Made by a program: the position numbers and the translations under genes
In this document: one piece after another, positions 1 to 11,563 of the stretch
Layout: each line of letters opens with the position of its first letter
Position numbering within the stretch: position 1 is the first letter of the stretch
Assembly: GCF_010015445.1 (NCBI RefSeq)
Contig: NC_053119.1
Location: 25,757,883 to 25,821,882 of the forward strand
Direction of reading: 5' to 3'
Length of the DNA: 64,000 nt
DNA from: Perca fluviatilis
Lineage: Eukaryota; Chordata; Actinopteri; Perciformes; Percidae
The notes under the pieces: model-generated
What the model was told of the DNA's origin: nothing
The model's database searches: none
Seen by the model: only the letters and a program-made list of their open reading frames with translations

Positions 1-173
1 TTTATTTGTTTAAGGACGGTGTATACACTCCATTGTAGACTGTGGCAGGTAGCCTCACATTCTTTTACATGCACTGGAGAAGCTCTGCGAAGCTTCTGTT
101 TCCCAGTCCAGTGACCTTAACACTTGGGATTGATATGGAGGGGAGATGTGCGTGTGAAGGCATGGTCTACCCG

Positions 174-175
<2 letters not shown>

Positions 176-219
<44 letters not shown>
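176..219. repeat. (GT)n microsatellite
   Basis: Uninterrupted GT dinucleotides, about 22 units, followed by a short degenerate GT-rich tail. Confidence 0.97.
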
Positions 220-223
<4 letters not shown>

Positions 224-2902
224 CTGTGTGAAGGGGTAAGGTTAATTGAAGTTGTTAGAGTGAAAATGATTCCCTCAGGGGAGGACATAGCCGGTGGAGG
301 CGGCGGGTGGATTCAGCAGTGGGTGACGGAGAGAGACCAGTAGAGAGGGATGAAATGGAGGGGTAAAGCGAAGGGGGGTGGGGGTGTGGGGTCAAAGGGA
401 TTGCTCCTCACCCCCAGTGCTCAGAGGCAGTGATACATGAGGACAGAGAGATGAAATGATTCATCTAAAGGTCAGGTGTGTCCGTCCTTCCCTACATCCG
501 ACCCCTCACCCATCCCTTTTTTTGATCCTTTTGTCTTTCTCTGCTCGTTTTACTTCAGCTAAATCTGGACAAATTAACTGGGGTTTTTTTCACATCATGT
601 CCTATTAATAACCTTTGCTAAACCAATCTGTGTGCCCCTCTCCTCTTCTCTGTCTCACACATGCCTCTCTATCACTTGTTCTGTCTGTCTGTCCCCTCCT
701 GTGGCCTTTCCCCTCTCCTCCCATACTAGCCTTCATTTCACAGATGACAGGTTGGCTGACTGTAATCCAACAGATGCTGGGGCGGGGAGGCCTGACCAAC
801 TGTTTTAACTCCAATCAGCTTTTATTGCTCTCCGGAGGAACCCCATACAACCCCCTACCAGCCTGACATTTCAGAGAGCAGGAGAGAGCAGGAGAGAAAA
901 TAGCACATATATAAATGTATCTGTGTGTACGTGTGTGACTATGTGTGTTGATTAAGGCAGGGGGCTGATGGGAAAAAAGGGTGACAGTCATTACCCCCTG
1001 TGCCTGGTGTGGGGCCAAACCGCTGGCGTCAATCAACTTAGACACTTGTGTTTGTGTGTGTGTGCGTGACAGAGAGAGAGTCCGGCAACAGCAGGGATGG
1101 AGATGTCGCTGGTAATGCATCTGCCACTGTCACTGGTCCCCAACAGCCTGAGCCACCCCTGCATTGCCCACGTCTGTCGCCTCCTTCCTATTCTCCATCC
1201 ATCTCCCTCTCTTCACCCCACCTCCATTCTACACCCTCCATCCCTCCCTCTGAGACAAAGACAAAAGCGGCTGTTAAGTTACAGCAGTATGACTCTGAAG
1301 CTCTTGTTAAAACGAGATTATGCTATATTGCTGTTTGTGCCATCTGAGCAGCCTCCATTCTAAACTTCTGTACCTCTAGAGTCTCCCTAAATGTCGCTGT
1401 ACAAACAGTTATTATCAAGAGTGTAGCATGTTTATGACATTACCTGGAGTAGCAACACCATTGCTTTTGAATTCTTAGGTACTTGAGGATCTTTCAAAGA
1501 AAGAGTAGGCTAATTTCCTGGGCATTATGCAGGCACCATCATACTGCTCCTGTGACAACTACTGTATAATGCAGTTACTATGCCAAAGGATTAGGGAGGA
1601 GTAATTCAAGTTAATTCAGTTGAGATTTGTGTTTGGATTTACCTTCTGGTAATTTACCCTTTGTGGACTGTAAATGGGATACATCATAGTGAAGAAATAA
1701 ATACAGTAAAAGTTTCTACTATATTCTCTGACACACAAAGGTGTTCAAATGGTGTTCACATCATCTCATTTTGTTCAGTTCAACAGCGCAATAGCTGACT
1801 TCCAGAAGCCATCAGTCATTCGATAAAAGGGCACCTCAGTTTATCTGATGATTAATGGGCTTTTAGTTCTCTCTGTAGAGCCATGGGCCACTTGAACTCT
1901 TTAGCCTGACCTGCAGGCTATTAAAGCCGTTGAAGACCGTAGAAACATTTTACTGCTGCTAACACAAAGAGGTGATGCGACCTTGGCCTGGACGGTGTTG
2001 TTCAAATGGGACATTGATATAATACGTTTGCACTTTCAGCACAAGACACATGCAAACATCTTTTCATACGTGTGCATGATGATGTCCATGTAAGAACCTG
2101 CTCACTTCATGCTGACACAGCACATGAAATTGCAGTCAGCACTAATTGGACGTCCAGCATATCTGTCCATCTTACACAGAATTATATATTTATATAAACT
2201 TACATATACTGCCTGAGTTATTGTATTTCATTGCAGTCTCTTTGAAGCAAGTACAAATATGAAAGCTGCCTTCACACACAGCATCTTGAGGCAAGCTTCC
2301 TTTGCTGGCCCACATGGTTCAGATGAAGGAGCCCAGAGCAGCATTGGAAGCGCTCACTGTGGGACAGAGAGAGGTGCGTAGTGAGCCTTCATCTCCTCTC
2401 TTCCTTTAGAACATATTTTGCCTTTATTATCCTTTCAGCAATCACAAGACAGGTTCAATGTCCCCAAGGAACATTTCTTTGGATATCTGCTAATGAGGCA
2501 TTTCATATCTTCTTACGTAACTGCTTTGCCAATTAGCTTCCCTTATAGTGATGTGAGGAGATTCATTTTTGAGTGTAAAAAAACGGAACATTTGTTCTAT
2601 TCCCTGCTCTGTTTCTGACTACGTGAGTTGCCAGGTATGGCTTGGGGAGTGGGGGGAAAAACAGGCTTCATGCACTACAATGTACATGATACATGATGTG
2701 CCATATGTTTTTCTTTCAAGTTAGTCAATTAGATCATCATGTTCTAAAGGCTGGAGCAAATGACATTGCCCGAAGCAGATTTCAAATTGGCTAGAGAGGA
2801 AAGTGTGCTTTAGTATCTGTGTGAGTCATTTTCAAGGGTAATCAGCCAGTTTACGACAGAGAAAGGTCACGTATGTAGCCAGCCCCCACAAGCAACTTGT
2901 TC
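220..2902. other. Non-coding stretch, nothing identified
   Basis: Mixed-composition sequence with pyrimidine-rich patches at about 610-720 and 1160-1250. No convincing exon, RNA gene or bounded repeat was seen. Confidence 0.5.
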
Positions 2903-2906
2903 TTAA

Positions 2907-3372
2907 AGGTCCCATGACATGGTGCTCTTTGGATGCTTTTCTATAGGCCTTAATGGTCCCCTAATACTGTATCTGAAGTCTCTTTCCCATAATTCAGCCT
3001 TGGTGCAGAATTACAGCCACTAGCACTAGCACAATGAGCTTTGTGTGCCATTTCTGTGTCTGTAGCTATTGAGGAGGAGAGAGAGGGGGCAAGGTGGAGG
3101 TTGGGGGTGTGGCCTTGACCAACTGCCACTTTGCTCGTTTGAAAGCCATGATGTCTCTCTCTCATGGGTGGGCCAAATTCTCTGGGCGGGCAAAGCAGAG
3201 AAAGGGGAGGTAACCTTGCTCCTTATGACCTCATAAGGAGCAAGATTCCAGATCGGCCCATCTGAGCTTTCATTTTCTCAAAGGCAGAGCAGGATGCCCA
3301 GGGCTCGGTTTACACCTATCACCATTTCTAGCCATTGGGGGACCATAGGCAGGCTGGGGGATCTCATATTTA
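2907..3372. mobile_element. TTAA-type MITE, copy 1 (right end lost)
   Basis: The left end reads TTAA followed by AGGTCCCATGACATGG. The body matches the complete copy at 34239-34797 over roughly 450 bases, including the segments reading GGTCCCCTAATACT, CTATTGAGGAGGAGAG and CAGATCGGCCCATCTGAG. The match fades near 3370, so the right terminal repeat present in copy 2 is missing. The TTAA target and short inverted termini point to a Kolobok or piggyBac-like non-autonomous element. That class is inferred from the termini, as no transposase is present. Confidence 0.85.
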
Positions 3373-4562
3373 AGATTAATGACTAAAAAGTGTTTTTCTT
3401 TTGTCAAGTCAGGAATCTACAAAATATATAATATAGTCCAAAGTAGGAACTGCTGAGGGTCAGTTAGGGGATTAACTGGGGCTTAAATGAGAATAGTGTG
3501 AAGAAATAATTACTTTTTAGTTAACTACATGAATAAATGAATGGTGCCAGCAGTATGGGTGCAGTTACAACTCCAGCAAATGTGCAGGACACTAATTCTG
3601 GAATAAGGCTTGTCTATTGCTTCAAATGCATGATATAAATGTATAGCAAAGAATCCTGCTAATTTATTCTAAGGAAGCTTACACCATGGAGTTATCACAG
3701 GGGAGGGTACTGTTATATTCTTGTACTCCGACTGTGTGGTGTTTTTCTAAACTAAAAACTGACAATGAGCCAAAGAGACAACAGAGATTGTGCAAGCTTA
3801 ATCAGTGATCAGTTATACAACTAAATGTAGTTGTTTTAGTCCTTCACCCCATGCTGCCATTAAATGTCCCTGTGATTAGAGAGGCGCACACAGCCAACTT
3901 AATTATCCAACGCCACAGACAAACCCTTTGCGTGATTACAACAGTTTGCTTCTTATACTGCAATTATGTTCTTTGCCATGGCAAAAAAAAGCTATAATTA
4001 AAGAGAACATGCTTGCTCTGTGTGTGTGCATATGTGTGTTTGTTTGTGTTCAGGTATCTACGGTTGTGTATGCATATGTGGATGAAAACTAACAAATATG
4101 CTCTTGCTGAATTCTTTCAAAGCTAACCACATTAGTTGCAGCGCTTTTCTGTCTCAACAGGACAGAGAAATCCACCTTTAGGCCTATTCTAGAGCATACA
4201 GTGCTGTTCAGGGCTGCAGCACCACAGAGAATAAACAGAGGTAAACTGGGTCAGATTTCTGTGGTTGTGATTCCATGATGTCAGTAAGAGAGGGATGAGA
4301 TATGCGAGACTGTGAGAGATGTGAGAAAATCCAAGACAGAGTCTCTGTTGCTCCGCCTGAGATCATGTCTGACAAAATTTGGATACAAGTGTGTATTGTC
4401 ATAATTGCAGAGGAACAATCAGTGTTTCCATGTCCTATTATTAGAGCATTATGGATGTCCCTGTGGGGGAGGTTGGGGGTTTCAGGAGCGGGTATGTAGT
4501 CAAAGAATGTGCATTTTTCAAACCAGAAGGGGGCAGTGGAGCAGCAGCTGTGTGCTTATGTA

Positions 4563-4564
<2 letters not shown>
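3373..4564. other. Non-coding stretch, nothing identified
   Basis: AT-leaning sequence with no recognisable gene or bounded element. A short degenerate GT-rich patch lies near 4020-4080. Confidence 0.5.

Positions 4565-4658
<94 letters not shown>
4565..4658. repeat. (TG)47 microsatellite
   Basis: Perfect TG dinucleotides over 94 bases. Confidence 0.98.
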
Positions 4659-4661
<3 letters not shown>

Positions 4662-5864
4662 GCAAGGCTTATTCCCTCTGGAAAGTATTCCCTTCACAGT
4701 TATTAAGTATTTTATTCTTTATCACTCATGCGGCATTATATCATTAAAATTTTAAAAAAAAAAAATATGTGGTGTGTGTGCACCATGTGTTTGTGTGTGA
4801 TCCCACTCATTTGCATACAGAAGTGACCAGGGCTCAGGTGACCCACACTCCAAAGTCCTCACACAGACTCTGAGATGTGCACAAGTGCCCTCCAGTGTCT
4901 GGATAATTATGAGATTTTATCCCCACATACTACGCGTGACTACAAGACACAATCCTGCTCCGCAAATGAAACCATCTTTCTTGTGTTAACCTCAAAAGCT
5001 AGATCTTTGTTTGAATGTATCCATTTGGTTACCCTTTCTATTTAGAATGCATACTTTATTTCTTTGAGAAAAGCTGTGCAGACAAAACTTGCATTCACTC
5101 ACACTTACGTGCACACAAAAGCTGCATGTGAGGGATGGAAAGGAGTGCCCGTCTGTCTGTCATGTGCCTCTGACAGAGATCTATGAGGGAATATGGAAAG
5201 AGTAACCTGTCCCATTGTTTCCCTTGGGTGCAACCTTCTTGACCTCCCCTGAATCCTTTGTGTCTGCAGTGGGAGGGTAAGCCATATCACGAGAAACAGT
5301 ATTACCTGATCAAAGTATACACAGATTCTTTCACTTTCTTTCCTTTGCTGTCACCTTTTCTGTCCCTGATGCATTCCTCCTTTCTTTTAATTTGTACGCC
5401 CCTTTCCTAATTACTTTGTGTGCTGCACTCAACAGATGACTCTTATATTTGTCATGCAGAGGTTATGGTCATCCCAGAATCCACCGTTGTTGCCCTTCCA
5501 TTCGTTTCTCTCCCCTCCAGTTTTCTAAATGTTTGCAAATGAACATGAGTAGTCTCCTCTGTGTGTGGCGACATGCTAATTAATCAAGCACACCATGCTG
5601 GCCAATCCAGTAATGGCCAACAGCTTTGAGCACGCAGCTCGCTGGCAATAACCAGTTTGTACAACCCTGAAGGGCTGAGAGTTCACATGTATTGTATGTG
5701 TTCATGTAGCAGTTGTTCCTCTGTGGAAACATTGTAATACTACCAGTTTGTGAAGTTGTGTGTGCGTGGAGTTGTTGTAAACGTGAGCACAGTTATTCTT
5801 TACAGACCCCTGTTGAATCGGTCAGACTCTGCTATGAAGGTGGTGGAGATATTATGCAGTCTGG

Positions 5865-5925
<61 letters not shown>

Positions 5926-7404
5926 TCCGAAGGTTATTTGACTCTTGCCACACATCAAATATGTTCCACTTTTTGGTAAACCTCTCCCTCTCTATCTCTC
6001 CCTCTGTTTTTTTCTCTACCAAACAGGATAAAAAAAAGGTCTTGTGCTATACACAATTTTCCATGATTTCTAGCCCTTTATTACAATATTGTTCAGTACA
6101 GTGATCAGTTGTTCTTTTGGAAGATACTATTAGTATGCACATCCTGTGGAGTATTGGATGTAATTGCTATCTGTCCGATGGTAAATTTGTGTTCTCTCAC
6201 AGAACTCTGATCATTATTTCCTTAGTGAACATTCCAGAAGACAAGGAGTTGTTTTGAATTTTGTTTATCCAGTTGATTGAATTTTGAAGGCTCTAAATAT
6301 GCACATAAACACATGCGCACACTAACACATTGGCTCAAACTAGAAAGACTCATTAATTTCCTTGCAGGGAAGAGGGATGTGGGCTGTGAAAAAGTGGAGA
6401 AGGATTGATGGGAAGCAGGGAGGTACTGGCAAGGTGATTAAAAACTCAAGCTACAGATGTTTCTGGAACACTTCAAAGTGGTGCGCCTGCCAGTGCCAGC
6501 GCCGGGCATGATGCATTATTGAGATGGTGCCCAACTGGCACCTGACATCACATGCCCAGTCCACCTGGCACTGTGCAGTCACGTGGGTGACACTTTGGGT
6601 CACACCCCCCCGTACAAACCCAGCTTCCAGTGTGATGAAGGGCATCAGGGGAAACAGCACACATGCTCAACACAGACCTCAAAGGCACTAAACTGGGGCA
6701 TGTGCAGTTTGTAAACTTAGCTTCATGAGTGAGAAGTGCAGGAGGCAGGAAATGTTCTTGTGAAGCATTGCAATGCATTTCCTCTATTACTTTGCTTGTA
6801 CATTGACTAAGACGTGCTCGGTGTGAAAATTTCTCTACAGAATGTATACCTTAAACAAATGTTTATTTCCTCACTTGGCTTGTAGCTGTCTGTTGAAGTT
6901 TACAACGCAGCACAGTTGTGTAATGTTTAAGCAATATTGTGTTTTGTCTTGTGTGCAGAGGGAAGATGAATGGAAATGAGATGATGCACTACAACAATGT
7001 ATTTTCCTGTGCAATAAATTATTAAGATGCAATGATGATAATTCAATAGAGTCTGTATTATTTTCTATTAGGAATATAAACGGGAAAGCCTGGGAATCTT
7101 TTTGAAATGGCTTCGGCTTTGAAGGAACCTACGGTGTGGTGTTGATGCAATTCATTCTGCTTAATATTTCAGCAGCCCCCTCAACCTTGTATAAAGAATA
7201 TTTAGAGGTCACATAGTGTGTTTGTGTGTGCATGAATATCTGTGATCTGTGTGTGTGTGTGTGTGTGTTTCTCCTGCATGTGTCCCCTGACACCTGTACT
7301 CTATCAGGGTGTGAGGAACAGACAGAGGCCAGAGCCACAGTCACAGGTCTCAGACCAGTGGGGTGTGAAATGAATCAGAGGTCCAACACACTCTCCCCCT
7401 GCTG
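4659..7404. other. Non-coding stretch with one (CT)n tract
   Basis: No gene was seen. The interval holds a (TC)n array at 5867-5922 and, at about 6480-6620, a cluster of repeated CTGGCAC/GTGCCAG motifs of unknown meaning. The remainder looks like ordinary non-coding DNA. Confidence 0.5.
5867..5922. repeat. (TC)28 microsatellite
   Basis: Perfect TC dinucleotides over 56 bases. This is a homopurine/homopyrimidine tract, which can in principle form triplex (H-DNA). Confidence 0.97.
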
Positions 7405-7443
7405 TACACACACACACACACACAGTGTTTGCGTGATGTATTT

Positions 7444-7477
<34 letters not shown>
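7405..7477. repeat. (AC)n and (TG)n inverted pair
   Basis: An AC tract (7405-7424) is followed after about 21 bases by a TG tract (7446-7477). Being reverse complements, the two could fold into a hairpin. Confidence 0.95.
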
Positions 7478-7479
<2 letters not shown>

Positions 7480-7559
7480 TGTATATGCAGGGGGGGCAGG
7501 TAACGTAGGATTGGGTAGACTCAAGCCTACACAAACACTCGCAAATATGGACAGGCAGC

Positions 7560-7940
7560 TATCCTTGGCACCGTATTGTGACAATCCGCAGATTGTGACA
7601 ATCTGCGGGTTAATTCCCATATTATTGAAAGACATGTACATAAATGCACCCTCACTGCCCAGAAGCAATCCCCACCCAAGTCTCTGTCATGTTTTTTTTT
7701 GGGGGGGGGGGCATGTTTAGGCCTTTATTTATAGAGGACAGCTGAAGATATGAAAGGGGAGAGAGAGGGGAAATGACATGCAGCAAAGGGCCACAGGTCG
7801 GAATTGAACCCGCAGCCGCTGCGTCAAGGAGTAAACCTCTATGTATGGGCGCCTGCTCTACCAGGTGAGCTACCCGACACCCGTCTCGGTCATGGTTACA
7901 CCAATATATGTAAATAAACCTGAACACTAAATCAAACCCA
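7560..7940. repeat. Dispersed repeat copy A, interrupted by a SINE
   Basis: Sequence on both sides of the SINE matches copy B at 10335-10475. Shared segments are GTGACAATCTGC, TAATTCCCA, the 20-base core ATCCCCACCCAAGTCTC (with flanks), and, beyond the SINE, CGGTCATGGTTACACCAAT followed by a TAAACC motif. The two copies are diverged and in direct orientation, about 2.75 kb apart. The family is not recognised. Confidence 0.75.
7692..7882 (-). mobile_element. tRNA-derived SINE
   Basis: On the minus strand the element starts with a tRNA-like head. An A box (TAGCTCACCTGG, 7861-7872 on the complement) and a B box (GGTTCAATTCC, 7800-7810 on the complement) stand at tRNA-like spacing. A tRNA-unrelated body containing TGTGGCCCTTTGCTGCATG follows, then AATAAAGGCC and a C/A-rich tail (the G and T runs at 7692-7711 on the plus strand). 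Flanking 12-base duplications GTCTCTGTCATG (7680-7691) and GTCTCGGTCATG (7883-7894) match at 11 of 12 positions. The site without insertion is preserved at 10432-10443. This is the abundant percomorph tRNA-SINE type. The B box is intact, but it is not a functional tRNA gene. Confidence 0.92.
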
Positions 7941-8056
7941 CAACACGAAAACCCAGGTAACATAAATGTACACCCAAACATAAACAGAACATCATTAAAC
8001 AAACTTCGACAAAGACAGGAACCATTCAACACAACGTCCCATAAGCCTTTGCAGTG

Positions 8057-8351
8057 CTTGAAGGGGTGATAGAATGATTATATAGGGTATTTCAAACTGT
8101 TCCTTAAGGTCTCCTAATGGGGTATGTAACATTGGTTGGGCTGAAAATGGCCCAGGTGCTATTTTCTCTTGGCTCTATTTGGAACGACAGCTTTTCTTCC
8201 AAATATGGTATGCTCATGACTATTTAGATGAGCTGCATGCTGATTGGTTGAGCAAATCCCCCATACACACACATTAGAGACGCGAGCTGATTGGTTGAGC
8301 GAATCCCCATACATACACATTAGAGACGCGACAGCAGGGCTCATATTTCAG

Positions 8352-8382
<31 letters not shown>

Positions 8383-9107
8383 TTCCCCGCGCATAGTGCA
8401 CACACACAAACACAGACAACTCCCTCTCGTCCGATATACTCGTTCTGAACACTTTTCTCTGGGCCAGTAGGCTATTCCATTGTACAGTCTGCAACACTGC
8501 ATTTACGACCGTGGTTCATTTTCAATATCCTTGCAAAACCTCCAAACTTTCTTCTTTTCTAAAGTACACTGCGCAGTTCGTGTTTGAGATCCTGACAGAG
8601 CTCCAGCTCAGTGGGTCTGTTTGTGGGATGTGGAGCTCGTAAAGTCGGACATTGTCTTATCAAATTTGCAAGTAGCCATACATTTTCATAAAATGGCCCA
8701 TATTTGAGCTTTACATAGTTGATTTCTCACATAAAAAAGTCTCAGAAGTGAATTTTGTAATGGAATAGCTGAGATCTGCACCACCTAGATTTAGAAGACT
8801 AACTGACCTCAGATCAGTTAGTGCAACCTTCTATCTTTATAACGCCCCAAAATTTACATAGGCCATGGCCTATGTAAATTTTGGGGCGTTACAAAGATAG
8901 AAGGTTGAGCCAAATGAGGAGGATTTAAGAAGTTGACGTCAACTTTCAGCTTTGTTCAGATTTGCCCGTTTCAAATTGTGAGATTTGCAGTGGAATAAGG
9001 TGTCAATGGGATTTTGAGGTTCTATGTATGTCCTATTTACCCACCTAACTGTCATTATTCAACTATGACAGGGTATAATCGGTTTTGCATTCTATCACCC
9101 CTTTAAG
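8057..9107. mobile_element. Non-autonomous DNA transposon with terminal inverted repeats
   Basis: The left end CTTGAAGGGGTGATAGAATG (8057-8076) and the reverse complement of the right end (9088-9107) match at 19 of 20 positions. The element is 1051 bp and has no transposase ORF. Inside are a (CA)n tract (8352-8379), a duplicated segment reading CTGATTGGTTGAGC (around 8236 and 8288), and a long palindrome at 8824-8907. No unambiguous target-site duplication was found, so the superfamily is unassigned. A partial, diverged relative lies at 42895-43135. Confidence 0.85.
8824..8907. repeat. 84-bp near-perfect palindrome
   Basis: Two 41-base arms (8824-8864 and 8867-8907) flank a 2-base centre that is itself part of GGCCATGGCC. 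The arms differ at one position (TATAAAG against TACAAAG), so the whole can fold into an almost loopless hairpin. It lies inside the 8057-9107 element. Confidence 0.96.
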
Positions 9108-9298
9108 CGCAGACCACAAGGGTGTCCTGTCAGCCATTACAGTATCGTGCACACAACTACGCTAAGTTAAAGCATACAAACCCCTGTGTATTACCTGTAT
9201 TACCCTACTGCTTTTGTCGCAATGACCACCTTCTCCACCTTTAGCGTTTATTTACGTCTTTTGAATGCACTTCTGAAGCACTGTGGCCGCTCTCTGAT

Positions 9299-9537
9299 GT
9301 TATTATGGAACCCACGTATTTTCTAGGCAAGTCCCGCCATACGAAGCAGCTCATTTGGTTGGGGTTAGGCATTGACCTCGAGTGGTTAAGGTTAGGACAG
9401 CCGATTGGTCAGGGGATAGGACCTGAACGAATCAGGCTGTGTTACCTTGCGTAAGCATGGACGCCTGGCCAATAGTAGTGTGTGAATGCTATTGAAGGGC
9501 GGGCCTTTCCTCGAAGTTGCGTGGGTTCCATAATAAC
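9299..9537. mobile_element. 239-bp MITE with 18-bp perfect terminal repeats
   Basis: GTTATTATGGAACCCACG at 9299-9316 is exactly inverted at 9520-9537. The interior is non-coding. It contains a GGTTAGG-type motif twice and CCAAT/ATTGG-like motifs. No clear target-site duplication was seen beyond the inverted repeats. Confidence 0.85.
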
Positions 9538-10334
9538 GTCTGTTTGGTTTGGTTGTCATGGTAATCAATCATATTCAATAATCAATCAATAATCAACAAA
9601 TATTTTTGTAATGTATTTTATTGTGCAACCTCTCAGTGAAATATTCATAGGTCGTAGAGCTTTTTATTGTGAAGGGTAAAACAGAAGTGTTGAATTCTGA
9701 CATGTGTTGCCATTGACTGTGTAATGTTATTCGATTAGGCTATAAAAGAGAAGAGGTGCAGTGCCGCCTCGGTTCGGAAGTTGAAATCCTTGAATTTGAA
9801 AATCCAGCGATCTCTAAACATCTGTCGGATCAATTTCTTCACTAATTTGGGAGACTCATAAGGTCTTGGTCCCAATAACAGAATGTATGGTCCTATTTTA
9901 TAATGTATCAACAAAAAGAAAGTTGATAACGTTATAAAATGGTTGTGTCTTTTGGCCAAATATCATATTCACAAGGCCAGATTTCTTCAGTTTCTTCCCA
10001 GCACATACTTGTTTTATGGTGAACCTCGCAAATTCTTTGACTCTTTGAAGCTTTAAAGACTTCTCATCTCCTGAGGAGCACTATAGACAACATTGCTGCA
10101 TGATTTAAATTGGTTATTTATTTTTATGAACTGAAAATGTAAGCTGTATTTTTGTATGCATAATGGAAAAAATACTCCCTATCTGTTGTGTCTTTTTCTT
10201 TTGTGAATATATTGTGTTAATAAAGTTTGTTACAAAAAAGAGAAATAAGTCTAAAGATATGCTGACGCCTAAAGACGGTCAGAACGGTCAGAGTGAAACA
10301 GGCTTCTAGCTGTTTCTCAAATTGTGGGGTAATT
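9538..10334. other. Non-coding stretch, nothing identified
   Basis: AT-rich sequence, including tandem CAATAATCAATC-type motifs near 9570-9600. A 74-codon minus-strand frame (9735-9959) does not resemble any family I recognise and is treated as chance. Confidence 0.5.
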
Positions 10335-10475
10335 TGTTGGCAGGACTGATCCTATACGGTGACAATCTGCTAGATAATTCCCACATTGAATGCATTCACA
10401 CTGCCAATTGATGCCATCAATCCCCACCCAAGTCTCGGTCATGGTTACACCAATACATGTAGATAAACCAGTCAT
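10335..10475. repeat. Dispersed repeat copy B (SINE-free)
   Basis: Diverged direct copy of 7560-7940. At 10432-10443 it has GTCTCGGTCATG once, running straight into GTTACACCAAT, where copy A carries the 191-bp SINE between duplicated sites. It therefore records the pre-insertion state. Confidence 0.75.
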
Positions 10476-10653
10476 GGTAATCAAAGGCGGTGTCGGGAAA
10501 GGGGGAATGGGGTATTCAGGAGTGGACTAAAAAATAATCGGGCTACATAAAATATATTGATGACAATGTTGTAAATTGTACTTGTCAACGCTGAGCATGC
10601 TACACGTGGAGAGTGACCTCACAGAAAAAGTCTAAGCAGAAGAGATAACTGAT

Positions 10654-11240
10654 TAGCCTGGCTCTGCCCTCCTACGTACTTCCGCTTAATTTTCATTTTC
10701 CTTCAGTACGTTGACTGGGTTTGCGGGATATTGTGGGTTTTCTCCGGACAATCTTTACCGGTCCAATCAGCGAACAGAGGCAGTGGCTGAGAATGATGAC
10801 GTTGAGGTTGTGCGCTAGTTTGAGTTGTAGTTCCGTAATGGCGGCGGAGAAAGATGTGAGCGAAGCCATTCGGTCTGCTGTGGCAATGCTGTCGGATATC
10901 CAGAAGTTAAAGCCCGAGCAAGAACAATCTTTGCTGAGTTTTATTGGTGGCCATGATGTTGTGGCCCTCCTCCCCACGGGGGTTCGGGAAAAGTTTGGTT
11001 TTCCAGCTCGCTCGGTTAGTGGTGAAGGAACTGGCTAAGGCGAACGCTAGCAACGCTAAGCCTACATCACGACCAAACGTTAGTGATTGGTTACGGCAGA
11101 TCCAGAGTGACTGTGGGCAGATCCAATAGTTTTAAACTTCAACAGAGTACCCGCCTTCAAGGAAGTTAACACTTGTCAATGGAAAGTGGCCAGACTCTCT
11201 GTACAAATGAAATGTACAAGAGTCTGGTAGGACCAGGCTA
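10654..11240. mobile_element. Non-autonomous transposon with ~9-bp TSD and RecQ-like insert
   Basis: The ends are TAGCCTGG and its inverse CCAGGCTA. Flanking duplications are ATAACTGAT (10645-10653) and ATAACTTGAT (11241-11250), equal apart from one inserted T. Next to the right end are the inverted pair GTACA/TGTAC and AGAGTCTGG/CCAGACTCT. The 587-bp body includes a helicase-like coding fragment (10838-11129). Termini and duplication length match two other elements in the window (18137-18659 and 53995-54505). A 9-10 bp duplication is typical of the Mutator-like superfamily, but that assignment is inference because no transposase is present. Confidence 0.85.
10838..11129 (+). pseudogene. RecQ-helicase-like N-terminal fragment, frameshifted
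   Basis: From the ATG at 10838 the frame reads a short helical lead (MAAEKDVSEAIRSAV) and then a stretch ending VVALLPTG. A run of five G (10978-10982) then shifts the frame. In the +1 frame the text continues GFGKSLVFQLARLVVKELAK to a stop at 11127-11129. Together these spell a helicase Walker A region of the RecQ type (LPTG-x-GKS-x-x-FQLP in the family). Everything downstream in a real helicase (DEAH box, helicase C domain) is absent. It lies wholly inside the 10654-11240 transposon, so it is either captured host sequence or a relic of the parent element's own helicase gene. It is not a working gene. Confidence 0.75.
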
Positions 11241-11380
11241 ATAACTTGATTGATGAATAACTGATGCTAAAAAGAAGCAACGAGCGCGTCCTAAGAACGG
11301 TTTTACCAAGGATCATGTGTATGCGGCCTAGGCTATCTGAATCTACCTCCCTCCCACCCAAACCTCCACCTCACCTGCGC

Positions 11381-11383
<3 letters not shown>

Positions 11384-11420
<37 letters not shown>

Positions 11421-11521
11421 GTGTGTGTGTGTGCGTGTGTGTGTGTGTACGTGCGTGTGTGTGTGTGAAAGCACTGGAAAGCAGGCCAAAAAAGAAAGAA
11501 GAGGCAGACAGAGACAAAACC

Positions 11522-11561
<40 letters not shown>
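11384..11561. repeat. (GT)n and (CA)n inverted pair
   Basis: An interrupted GT tract (11384-11467, with GC and AC interruptions) is followed after 57 bases by a perfect AC tract (11525-11561). The two can pair with each other. Confidence 0.96.

Positions 11562-11563
<2 letters not shown>

Noticed and set aside
7800..7872. tRNA gene on the minus strand (A and B boxes present)
   Set aside because: The sequence lacks a proper tRNA fold outside the boxes, continues into a SINE body with an A-rich tail, and is flanked by target duplications. It is a SINE.
9735..9959. 74-codon minus-strand frame with protein-like composition
   Set aside because: It resembles no family I know, has no partner fragments nearby, and its length is within chance expectation for AT-rich DNA.
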